Source of the DNA: Phycisphaerae bacterium
Lineage (GTDB): Bacteria; Planctomycetota; Phycisphaerae; UBA1845
Direction of reading: 5' to 3'
Assembly (NCBI GenBank): GCA_029260215.1
Contig: JAJDDQ010000031.1
Coordinates: 1 to 64,000 of the forward strand
Length of the DNA stretch: 64,000 nt
Below the pieces are notes generated by a model that was not told the origin of the DNA, did no database searches, and saw only the letters and a program-made list of their open reading frames with translations. Made by a program: the position numbers and the translations under genes. Every line of letters starts with the position of its first letter. Position 1 is the stretch's first letter. This document shows, one piece after another, positions 46,174-54,226 of this stretch.

Positions 46174-46305
46174 ATGAACCTGTCGCTGCTGCTGTTGCAA
46201 ACATCGCTACCCGGTGAGACCAAATTTTGGCTCATCGCGCCAATCATTGTCATGTTCCTGGCTGCGTTGATCCACACCATCAAAAACTGGAACAAAGCCC
46301 GATGA
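46174..46305 (+). CDS. 43-residue single-helix companion of the symporter
   Basis: This frame encodes MNLSLLLLQTSLPGETKF, then one transmembrane helix WLIAPIIVMFLAALIHTI, then the basic tail KNWNKAR. Its TGA overlaps the symporter start as ATGA, and it begins 9 bases after the YggS stop. Small one-helix proteins with a tryptophan/asparagine-rich end encoded just before sodium/solute symporters are known as symporter small accessory proteins. This one fits by size, topology and position. It probably binds or stabilises the symporter in the membrane. Confidence 0.7.
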   Translation: MNLSLLLLQTSLPGETKFWLIAPIIVMFLAALIHTIKNWNKAR

Positions 46306-47810
46306 CTTTGGCGATCGTCTTTGGCATTTATCTCGCCGCGATGGCGGGCGTGGGGCTGTACTGCTCACGGTTCAACAAGAACCTTGACGATTTCGTGCTT
46401 GGCGGTCGCAAGCTGGGCCCGTGGGTGGCAGCCTTCAGCGCCCAGGCAAGCGACTTCAGCGGCTGGCTGCTGATCGCACTCCCCGCAGCCGCCTATGCGG
46501 GCGGATTCAGCATGGTGTGGACGTGCATCGGCTGCTCGCTGGGTGTGATGTTCAACTGGATGGTGTTGGCCCCGCGACTGCACAAGTATTCCGTCGCGGG
46601 CAACGCTCTGACCATCCCCGACTTTCTCGAAACGCGCTTCAACGATCGCACGCGGATCATCCGCGTTCTCAGCGTGTTGACGATTCTCGTTTTCTACGTG
46701 GTCTACATCTCCGCTCAATTCAACGCAGCCGGCGACGTATTCCGTACCGCGTTCGCCGGACGCGTGCCGTGGGGCGAGACCAACATAACCTTCTACCACC
46801 AAGGCCTGCTCATCGGTGCGGTCATTATTCTCGGCTACACGGCTGTGGGCGGATTCATGGCGGTCTGCTGGACGGACTTCGTACAGGCCATCCTGATGGT
46901 CTCCGCCGTCGTCGTCGTGCCGATTTTCGCTGTGCTAAAGCTTGGCGGGTTCAGTGAGGCGTGGGCTGCCATGGTCGAGCACGCGAGCAGCGATATGTTC
47001 CTCGCCTTGGACAACGGGCAGGCGGGCACAGCCTTCACATTCGGCGTCGTGCTGTCGGGGCTTGCGTGGGGTGTCGGTTATCCGGGTCAGCCGCACATCG
47101 TCGCACGGTACATGGCCATCGAAGACCCGCGCAAGATCGCAAAAAGCTCGTTCATCGCAATCGTCTGGTCGCTCATCGCATTGTACGGTTCGTTGTTCGT
47201 CGGACTGACGGCCCGGGCTGTTCTCGATGTCGAGCTTGTCGGCAAAGATCAAAACATGGCAATGCCCCTGCTCGCACTGGAGTTGCTGCCCGAGGTGCTC
47301 GCAGCCTTGGTTCTGTCCGCCGGTGTGGCAGCCATGATGAGCACGGTCGATTCGCAAATTATCGTGGCGGTGTCAGCCGTAGTGAGTGACATCTACGTCA
47401 AGCTGCTCGGCGGGCATCCCAGCGGGAGGACAGCCGTGTGGCTGTCGCGGCTCGTGGTGGTCGCGTTCGGTGTGGCAGGCGTGTGGGCCGCTTGGAAGAG
47501 TGAAAAGGTTTTCGACACCGTGCTCAATGCGTGGGGCGGTCTCGCCGCAGGGTTAGGCCCCGCCATTGTGCTCGGCAGCATTTGGCGACGTGCTTCGCGA
47601 TCCGGCGTCATCGTCGGCATGATCGCCGGCGTACTCATGACGCAATTCTGGAATCAGATTATGGACGGCGTGACACGGTTGGGCGGTTCGCTTGCGAACG
47701 CGGTGCCCCATCTGAACAGCATTCAACTGCTCGTCTGCGTTGGCGTGAATCTCGGCATCGTGGTGATCATTTCACTCTTCGTGCCAAGCACCGAAACGGA
47801 AGGCCAATAG
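46302..47810 (+). CDS. Sodium/solute symporter, PutP-like
   Basis: A 502-residue inner-membrane SSS-family transporter with about 13 helices. It opens MTLAIVFGIYLAAMAGVGLYCSRF, and the family marker DDFVLGGRKLGPWVAAFSAQASDFSGWLLIALPAAAYAGG is near the N-terminus. Helix 8-9 features (GVGYPGQPHIVARYMAIEDPRKIAKS, and AAMMSTVDSQIIVAVSAVVSDIY) match sodium/proline symporters well. It is most likely a Na+/proline importer, but related substrates are possible. Coupled by ATGA to the small companion gene. Confidence 0.9.
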   Translation: MTLAIVFGIYLAAMAGVGLYCSRFNKNLDDFVLGGRKLGPWVAAFSAQASDFSGWLLIALPAAAYAGGFSMVWTCIGCSLGVMFNWMVLAPRLHKYSVAGNALTIPDFLETRFNDRTRIIRVLSVLTILVFYVVYISAQFNAAGDVFRTAFAGRVPWGETNITFYHQGLLIGAVIILGYTAVGGFMAVCWTDFVQAILMVSAVVVVPIFAVLKLGGFSEAWAAMVEHASSDMFLALDNGQAGTAFTFGVVLSGLAWGVGYPGQPHIVARYMAIEDPRKIAKSSFIAIVWSLIALYGSLFVGLTARAVLDVELVGKDQNMAMPLLALELLPEVLAALVLSAGVAAMMSTVDSQIIVAVSAVVSDIYVKLLGGHPSGRTAVWLSRLVVVAFGVAGVWAAWKSEKVFDTVLNAWGGLAAGLGPAIVLGSIWRRASRSGVIVGMIAGVLMTQFWNQIMDGVTRLGGSLANAVPHLNSIQLLVCVGVNLGIVVIISLFVPSTETEGQ

Positions 47811-47825
47811 ACATCTCCCACCAAC

Positions 47826-47851
47826 GAGCCGCGAACCTCAGTTCGCGCGGA
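47826..47851 (+). repeat. Dispersed 26-base palindromic repeat, copy 4
   Basis: As at 14973, with one change in the loop flank (AACCTCAGTT). It lies between the symporter stop and the convergent methyltransferase gene. Confidence 0.72.
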
Positions 47852-47871
47852 CGCTACTCAATACACAAGTC

Positions 47872-48801
47872 TCAATCGAATAATTGATTGGATGTTTCTT
47901 TCGGGCGTTGCTTGCGCACGCGACGCCCGTCAACACGCACCTTTCCGTTGGCTGTGTTCGGTGCGCTGGCGAGCGGGTTCTCCGCCCCATCCAGCGGATG
48001 CCCCGGCTGAACGTCTTCCAGACGCTTGCTGCCCCGCGTCGAATAATCCTTGGACAGTTCAAACCCGATCCAGCTTCGCTTGAGCTTCTTGGCCACCACG
48101 AGCGTGGAAGCGCTGCCGGAAAACGGGTCGAGCACGAGCTCGCCTTCGTTCGACGAGCTTTTCACGATGCGACCTAGCAATTGCTCCGGCATCTGGCAGC
48201 CGTGGAAACCGGCTCGCTCCTTGAACGTGCCAGCCACGCGCGGGAAGTACCAGACGTCGCCGTCGGATTCAAACCCTTCGGGCAAATCCTGCGGACGGAG
48301 AATCCACATATCGTCCGGCAGCCGGCCCTTGCTGTTGGCGCGTGCATCGGCGTAAACGAGTTGCCGCGCCGACGGCACGCGGATGTCGTCGACGTTGAAT
48401 GTGAAATTCTTCGCGTCTTTGACGAAGTGAAACAAATGGGCGTGCGACCGGCTGAACTTGTACTTGCAGTTGACCCCGAATGTGTAATACCAAATGACCC
48501 AGCTTCGACAGGTGAAGCCAAGCTCGCGCGTGGCCAGCACTTTCAGCTCGGCCGCGTATTCATCCCCGATGGCCAGCCAGAACGTACCGTCACCCTTCAG
48601 CACACGGTGGACCTCCGTCATCCATTCCTTCGACCAGCCAAGGTACGAGTCGCCGTCGCGCTTGTCGTCGTATTCGTCGTAGTCGTAACCAATGTTGAAC
48701 GGCGGATCGGCGAACACCAGATCGACACAACCGTCGTCGAGCTTCTTCATGCCCGCGACACAATCACCCTGATGAATTTTCTCGACCTTCGGCTTAGCCA
48801 T
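47872..48801 (-). CDS. Beta-class DNA methyltransferase (orphan)
   Basis: A 309-residue SAM-dependent amino-methyltransferase. The catalytic motif [10 protein letters not shown] (D32) comes first, and the SAM-binding motif DPFSGSAST (~225-233) lies near the C-terminus. This is the beta-class order (M.HinfI/CcrM-like, N6-adenine or N4-cytosine). The ATG at 48801 has GGAGG nine bases upstream. The basic tail ([20 protein letters not shown]) could contact DNA. No restriction endonuclease or specificity gene is adjacent, so it is probably a solitary, possibly regulatory, methyltransferase. The recognition site cannot be read from the sequence. Confidence 0.87.
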   Translation of the reverse strand: MAKPKVEKIHQGDCVAGMKKLDDGCVDLVFADPPFNIGYDYDEYDDKRDGDSYLGWSKEWMTEVHRVLKGDGTFWLAIGDEYAAELKVLATRELGFTCRSWVIWYYTFGVNCKYKFSRSHAHLFHFVKDAKNFTFNVDDIRVPSARQLVYADARANSKGRLPDDMWILRPQDLPEGFESDGDVWYFPRVAGTFKERAGFHGCQMPEQLLGRIVKSSSNEGELVLDPFSGSASTLVVAKKLKRSWIGFELSKDYSTRGSKRLEDVQPGHPLDGAENPLASAPNTANGKVRVDGRRVRKQRPKETSNQLFD

Positions 48802-48917
48802 TGCGTTCAACCTCCACTTCGCACTGCAAACTACTAACTGTTCCGGTGTCAGACGATGTGGATATCATAGACGTGACCCATGCGTCGCGCAAGCCCCCTG
48901 TGAATTGTGCAGCCCGC

Positions 48918-49763
48918 ATGGACGTATCGTTTTTCACTTCATATTATTCCCACATGTTCTTCGCAAATAGAGAATTGGCACAACGCATCGAAAACGCCGA
49001 AGCCGCCCTCGGTGCGGGGTGTGTGACTGTGACGGCTGATCGTTCGCCGGATATTGAGGCTACGACGCTTTTAGTCGGCGGCGGAATCGCATGCTTCGCC
49101 GGACGGGATTCACACCTGACACAGACCATCGGTTTGGGCATGGGGACGCCGGTGGACGCAGCCGAACTCGATCGCCTTGAATCTTTCTACCGCGAACGCG
49201 ACACGCCCGTTGTGATTGAACTCTGCCCGCTGGTCGATCCCGCGCTGACCACCGTGCTGGCCGATCGCGGGTATCGCCTGGTTGAACACTCCAATGCGCT
49301 GGTCCGCAAGATCGAAGCCGACGAGTCGTTCAAATCGACGCCCGGCATCACGATTCAATCCGTACGACCGGGCGAAATCAACCAATGGGCTGAACTCGTC
49401 GCACGCGGATTCATGGACGGCCAAGATGTGACGGCGGACTTCGTGGATATCGTCGCGACCGGAGCACAACTGCCCGAAGCGCGCTGCTGCCTCGCACTGA
49501 TCGACGGCCAACCAGCAGGCGGAGCGGCAGTCACCCTGCGCGACGGCATCGCAGCCAGCTATGGTCACAGCACGTTGCCAGCCTATCGAGGGCGCGGCAT
49601 ACAGTCAGCGATGATCCGCTGGACGCTCACGACCGCAGCAGCCAACCGATGTTCGTGGGCGTACATGTTCACGCAACCAGCCAGCGCCTCACAACGAAAC
49701 GCGGAGCGCAACGGCTTCCGCGTCGCCTACACACGATCAAAACTCGTGCGAGATTTTCGTTAG
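48918..49763 (+). CDS. GNAT-family N-acetyltransferase
   Basis: A 281-residue two-part acetyltransferase. The N-terminal half is a divergent GNAT-like fold (MFFANRELAQRIENAEAALGAG...). The C-terminal half has the acetyl-CoA loop LPAYRGRGIQSAMIRWTLTTAA (~220) and ends with ASASQRNAERNGFRVAYTRSKLV. The ATGs at 48918 and 48954 both fit; neither has a clear ribosome site. The frame extends further upstream into the divergent methyltransferase promoter, which is unlikely to be coding. Substrate unknown. Confidence 0.78.
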   Translation: MDVSFFTSYYSHMFFANRELAQRIENAEAALGAGCVTVTADRSPDIEATTLLVGGGIACFAGRDSHLTQTIGLGMGTPVDAAELDRLESFYRERDTPVVIELCPLVDPALTTVLADRGYRLVEHSNALVRKIEADESFKSTPGITIQSVRPGEINQWAELVARGFMDGQDVTADFVDIVATGAQLPEARCCLALIDGQPAGGAAVTLRDGIAASYGHSTLPAYRGRGIQSAMIRWTLTTAAANRCSWAYMFTQPASASQRNAERNGFRVAYTRSKLVRDFR

Positions 49764-49786
49764 CCTCCACACGGTCGAGATGGGAT

Positions 49787-50761
49787 TCAAAACCTTAAAC
49801 TAACCACGACCTGAAACTCGCCCAGCGTGAGCAAGTCCCGGTCGTGAATCAGGCGTCGCATGACCGTTTCACCGTTGACCTGCGTGCTGTTCGTGCTGTC
49901 GAGGTCTTCGACTTCCCAACTGTCGCCCACCGTTTGAATCGCACAATGTTGGCGGGAAATGGTGCGGTCGGGCAGTTGCCAAAGCGCCGTCTCGGAGTGG
50001 CCTATGACGATGCGCTGTGGCGGCAGAACGTTGAACAACGGCGTGGGAATACTGGGGCCCTTCTGCACGATGAGGGACAACGGAGGCGGGCCTGCACGCC
50101 GTGTTCGGCGAAGCGCCTCGCGCTGATCGATACGCGAGAACAGCAGGCGGTACCCGGCGATGTCGATCCGGTCTCCAGCAGCCAGCACGAACTCGTCCGT
50201 AAGATGGTCGTTGACATAAATCGGATGGTCCGGGCCTGCGGGCTTGACCATCCACTCGCCATCCACGCAATGAATCACCGCGTGCCGATTGCCCGCCCGA
50301 TCCGAATTGAGCGTCAGCGAACAGCGATGATCGCAACCAGCCACGAATCGCGTGCCCTCGACAAGCTCAAAATGTGCATCGACCAGCGTCGGACCAGCGA
50401 TGACCTCGACCTCGTACTCGGGAATGGGCGCTGCCAACAAAGCCGAAAGATGGGCTTCGCGATCGATGTCCAGATTTTCCGCAAGTTCAATATCGTACTC
50501 TTCCTTGCGCGTAGGATCCGTCAGAACAACGCGAGCCGTTGCGATGGCGTTCATGATATCCTGAATGGCTTCGCGGGTATCACGGTCGTGGTGATCGTGA
50601 AAGCGCTTGATGACCCGAAACTGCTTGCGGACGGCCTGGTTGATGCGCTCCGTGTGACTGCAAAAAAGCTCAAGGTCCAGCAGTTCATAGTAATTCGGCG
50701 GGCGCGCACCGGCCGGCAGTCCGAGATAGGCTGAGTAAGGATCGAGCGATTCGTCAGTCAT
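49787..50761 (-). CDS. J-like plus double-FHA protein
   Basis: A 324-residue cytosolic protein. Residues ~1-95 look like a J-domain scaffold (NYYELLDLELFCSHTERINQAVRKQF ... LTDPTRKEEYD), but the HPD tripeptide needed to stimulate Hsp70 reads HDHHDRD. Two forkhead-associated domains follow. The first (~125-205) is divergent. The second (~245-324) has the phosphothreonine-binding pattern IVIGHSETALWQLPDRTISRQHCAIQ...DLDSTNSTQVNGE. It starts 19 bases after the Hsp70 stop in the same operon. Probably a partner of that Hsp70 that recognises phosphorylated proteins. Confidence 0.8.
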   Translation of the reverse strand: MTDESLDPYSAYLGLPAGARPPNYYELLDLELFCSHTERINQAVRKQFRVIKRFHDHHDRDTREAIQDIMNAIATARVVLTDPTRKEEYDIELAENLDIDREAHLSALLAAPIPEYEVEVIAGPTLVDAHFELVEGTRFVAGCDHRCSLTLNSDRAGNRHAVIHCVDGEWMVKPAGPDHPIYVNDHLTDEFVLAAGDRIDIAGYRLLFSRIDQREALRRTRRAGPPPLSLIVQKGPSIPTPLFNVLPPQRIVIGHSETALWQLPDRTISRQHCAIQTVGDSWEVEDLDSTNSTQVNGETVMRRLIHDRDLLTLGEFQVVVSLRF

Positions 50762-50780
50762 TATGGGTGCGTGGACGCGC

Positions 50781-52460
50781 TTACTCCACCTTCAATTGTG
50801 CGATCGCGTCGGTCAGCTCTTCGAGCGTAACAGGGTCGAACCCGGAATCGCGCGTAAAGGAGGCTTCGGATCCGATCTGTGTCGTCTTCTCCCGCGCGTA
50901 CACGTGAATCATACCGCTCTTGTCGTACTTGAACGTAACCTCCACCGGCGAACCCTGCGGCAACCCCTTGGGCAAGTCGCGAATCACACACTCACCGATC
51001 TGCGTGCAGCCGCGCAAGTCGCGCGTCTCCCCTTCGACCACCAGCACACGCACAACACGCTGATTGGCTGCCTCGGTCCCGAACACTTTCGTGCGCGAGG
51101 TGGGCAACGGCGTGTTCGCGGGAATGACCACGGAGCTGGCCAGCTTCCGCTCACGCGAGGAACGCACCACCACACCGAGACTGTGCGAGTTCACATCGGA
51201 CAGCCTCACCCGGGTAGCCACCTCCACAACCTCACGATCGAAAATGGACAGAATGTCCTCGTTCGGATCATCGGGGGCCTCGGTGAGCGCATCCTGCACC
51301 ATGCCGCGTCCGCCGTCCGCCGCCACCGCGACCGGCGATTGAACCATCTGTGTGATCGCAGCGTGAATAGCCGCACCGTGCGCGACAATCTGCTCGGGAG
51401 CGGTGGCCATGTTGGGCTGCTTGCCCGACACGCGCTCCAGCATGCGATGGATCATGGGCATGCGCGAGGATCCGCCGACCAGAAGTATGTCGTCGATTCG
51501 GTCCCACGTCAGAAGCGCGTCTTCCAACAGCATCTCCACGGACATCTGCAAACGCGTGAGCAGGTCCGACGTGACCTCCTCAAGCTTGCTTCGCGTAAAA
51601 GGGACAGCCAGGTATCTGCCCATGTGCTTCAGTTGAACCGCCACCTGCTCAGCCGTGCTCAATTCGATCTTGGCACCCTCGCAGGCTGACAGCAATCGCC
51701 CATTCGCGATCTCGTCATCGCGCGGATCGACACCATGATGACGAACGAAATCATCCGAGACCGCGTCGGCCAACCGCTTGTCGAAATCAACGCCGCCCAG
51801 ACGCACCTCGCCGCCAGTAGCCAACACGTTGAAATTCTCTCCGCTGATGCGAATGATGGTTACGTCAAACGTGCCACCGCCGAGATCGAACACCAGCGTC
51901 GTCGACGGCGCGGTGGCGGCGATGGCTGCGATCTCGAATTGAATCGTCGATCCGCCAGCCGCCAGATATTGCCTGAACGCGTTGGCCAGCGCAGCCGCAG
52001 TCGGCTCGTTGATAATGCCCACGACATCCAGCCCAGCCATGCGCCCGGCATCCTCGGTAGCGCGGCGGCGGGCGTCGCCGAAGTAGGCTGGCACCGCAAT
52101 GACCGCACCGGTGATATCCCCTACGGATTTGCGGAAATCGTCCGCCAAGCGCCGCAAAACCAGCGCAGAGAGCGCTTCCGGGGAAAACTCCCGACCGCCG
52201 ATGCGACGGTGGTAAAATTCATCGCCCATGTCGCGTTTGAAATTGACCGCCACCCGGTCCGGCTCATCCGCCGCCCGCGTCCGAGCCGCCTGACCCACGA
52301 TCACGTCACGATCGGGGCCTATGTAGACCACAGACGGCGTCACCGCCTGACCGTCTCGATTCTTGGCCGTCACAGGCCTGCCGTGGCTGTCCACGTATGC
52401 AATGGCGGAAAACGTCGTTCCCAGATCGATCCCGACGTATCTTCCGTGCGAATTGCTCAT
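50781..52460 (-). CDS. Hsp70-family chaperone with truncated lid
   Basis: A 559-residue DnaK relative. The nucleotide-binding domain is complete: YVGIDLGTTFSAIAYV (phosphate 1), LVFDLGGGTFDVTII (phosphate 2), IINEPTAAALAN, and ILLVGGSSRMPMIHRML (adenosine). The beta substrate-binding domain is present (NSHSLGVVV ... VIPANTPLPTS ... VEVTFKYDKSGMIHVYA). The helical lid is almost absent, and the protein ends ~80 residues earlier than DnaK. Insertion of ~20 residues (RQYLAAGGSTIQFEIAAIAAT) precedes phosphate 2. It is probably a specialised chaperone acting with the adjacent J-like/FHA protein rather than the housekeeping DnaK. Confidence 0.88.
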   Translation of the reverse strand: MSNSHGRYVGIDLGTTFSAIAYVDSHGRPVTAKNRDGQAVTPSVVYIGPDRDVIVGQAARTRAADEPDRVAVNFKRDMGDEFYHRRIGGREFSPEALSALVLRRLADDFRKSVGDITGAVIAVPAYFGDARRRATEDAGRMAGLDVVGIINEPTAAALANAFRQYLAAGGSTIQFEIAAIAATAPSTTLVFDLGGGTFDVTIIRISGENFNVLATGGEVRLGGVDFDKRLADAVSDDFVRHHGVDPRDDEIANGRLLSACEGAKIELSTAEQVAVQLKHMGRYLAVPFTRSKLEEVTSDLLTRLQMSVEMLLEDALLTWDRIDDILLVGGSSRMPMIHRMLERVSGKQPNMATAPEQIVAHGAAIHAAITQMVQSPVAVAADGGRGMVQDALTEAPDDPNEDILSIFDREVVEVATRVRLSDVNSHSLGVVVRSSRERKLASSVVIPANTPLPTSRTKVFGTEAANQRVVRVLVVEGETRDLRGCTQIGECVIRDLPKGLPQGSPVEVTFKYDKSGMIHVYAREKTTQIGSEASFTRDSGFDPVTLEELTDAIAQLKVE

Positions 52461-52588
52461 TCAGCTCCACCTTCACTTCATCAAACACCGCCGCCAAGGA
52501 AGTGTAGGTCGCCCCAGGTGCCCGTTCAACTGTCAGTGTACAATCGAAAACGGCCCGCCAAGCACCTAAACCCGTTACTTACAATTGT

Positions 52589-54226
52589 TTAAGGACGATG
52601 CCAGTCGTCGCAGGCCCCGCAGAGCGCAAGCTCGTGAAATCGTCCCTCGCGATGGATTGTTCTGGTTGTAGCGATTGTGTTGCCTATCCAGACGTCGGCC
52701 AGAGAATCGTCCGCGAGCGACCCCAGCGGTGCGATGCCGGAAAAATCCTGATCGCAGCGGATCACGCTTCCGTCCGCCAGTACCATGACGCGGGAATTCA
52801 ACCGCCCGCACGCCCGGCGAACCGGGGGGGCCATGATCGTGACGCCGCGGTCTTCAAGCTGCCCCGCACAATGGCTAAATCCAGAAATATTGGCCCAGCC
52901 TACCTCGCGTACCCAGCCATCGAAGAACGCATCCATTTCATCCATCGTTTCGACACATTTTGTCATTTCCGGGACGACGACTGGGGTACTTACCTTACGG
53001 CTGCACCGCTGCTCCGACAACCGCCGAACGTTGGCGGTCGCCTGCTCCAGCCCCTCGCGTCCGTGAACACATCTGTACAACTCCGGCGTCCACGCGTCCA
53101 GCAGGGCGGACACGACATCCACTTCGCACCGAATCAGCGTTTCAATGTGCTCATCGGTCAGGTTCAGGGCGTTTGTGCGCACCGCGATACCGTACACGCC
53201 CGCGCTGCGCAGGCAGGTCACGATTTCATCGAATTGCGGATGCAGCAGAGGCTCGCCGAACCCACCGAACACCACCAGCGAATCGTCCAGCGAAGCCAGC
53301 TCGCCAGCCACGCGCCGCACGATGTCGGGATCGATCAGCCCCCGATCGCCCACGCGCGAACCGCGTGGGCGCATGCGCGTTTCTGAAAGCTCGTCTTCCG
53401 TGGTCAGCTCGATTTCCACCTCGCGCGGCAAAGGCGGCACGTGTCGTTCCTCGCGATGGATAAGCCACGAGCCGATGGCCTCGGCGTTTGTCGGCTGACT
53501 GCTGCTCAGAAAATCTTCGACGGTTTTCCACGAACGATCGGTATCGACCACGAGTCGCCCGCCGGCGTGACGGACGGCTGCCGGGGCGGTGAAGCAGCAG
53601 GATTTGAATGCCAGGTCCATCATGGGCGCGTCGGGCTTGTAACTCAGCACGATGCCCGGCGGAACACGCTTCTCACCCATCTCGTACAGAATGTCGCGGC
53701 TGAAGACAACGCCCGCAAGACCCGGCGGCGCCTGGGCGAAGGTGATGCGCGATTCGTGGGCGGTTTGCACATTATAGTCGATCATCTCGTCGATCATGTC
53801 CGAATCGAGCAGAGGAGCGGCAGCCGGCGCGCAAAAAACGGTGTCAGCCTCCTCAGCCTGTGCGAGCAACGCCAACTCGTCGCTTCGGGCGAACTCATCG
53901 AAATAGCACGTTCCGCCAATACCCCCGCGCCACGAATCGAGCGACCACTTGCGTGTCACACGAACAATATCCGCAAAAGGTCTGGATTCAACACGGCGGG
54001 CTTGAACGACAACACGCTGACCCAGCTCCGCCGGCACAAAGGCGCGACACGTCTCGACCCGTTCCGGCGGGCACAGGAGAAACACACGTTCGATCCGCTC
54101 TGCGCTCGCGACGCGTTCGAGCGTTCTGGTCAGCACAGCACGCCCGACCATGTCGTCGGCCAGCCGACTTCGCGTGCCAATCGACGTTCGCTCGAAATCC
54201 ACGTCCAGGGCTGCTATGCATTTCAT
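52589..54226 (-). CDS. SPASM-domain protein lacking the radical SAM cluster motif
   Basis: A 545-residue protein. The N-terminal ~240 residues resemble a nucleotidyl- or glycosyltransferase-like Rossmann domain (LTRTLERVASAERIERVFLLCPPERV; EEADTVFCAPAAAPLLDSDMIDEMIDY). The middle keeps the radical SAM barrel (LDDSLVVFGGFGEPLLHPQFDEIV, VRTNALNLTDEHIETL), but the position of CxxxCxxC reads IELTTEDELSETRMRPRG, with no cysteine. The C-terminus has a SPASM-like cysteine cluster (CGRLNSRVMVLADGSVIRCDQDF ... LCGACDDW). This matches what I recall as the 'spiro-SPASM' family of spirochaetes. It overlaps the Maf/DUF115 gene by ATGA, pointing to flagellin or surface glycosylation. Confidence 0.75.
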   Translation of the reverse strand: MKCIAALDVDFERTSIGTRSRLADDMVGRAVLTRTLERVASAERIERVFLLCPPERVETCRAFVPAELGQRVVVQARRVESRPFADIVRVTRKWSLDSWRGGIGGTCYFDEFARSDELALLAQAEEADTVFCAPAAAPLLDSDMIDEMIDYNVQTAHESRITFAQAPPGLAGVVFSRDILYEMGEKRVPPGIVLSYKPDAPMMDLAFKSCCFTAPAAVRHAGGRLVVDTDRSWKTVEDFLSSSQPTNAEAIGSWLIHREERHVPPLPREVEIELTTEDELSETRMRPRGSRVGDRGLIDPDIVRRVAGELASLDDSLVVFGGFGEPLLHPQFDEIVTCLRSAGVYGIAVRTNALNLTDEHIETLIRCEVDVVSALLDAWTPELYRCVHGREGLEQATANVRRLSEQRCSRKVSTPVVVPEMTKCVETMDEMDAFFDGWVREVGWANISGFSHCAGQLEDRGVTIMAPPVRRACGRLNSRVMVLADGSVIRCDQDFSGIAPLGSLADDSLADVWIGNTIATTRTIHREGRFHELALCGACDDWHRP

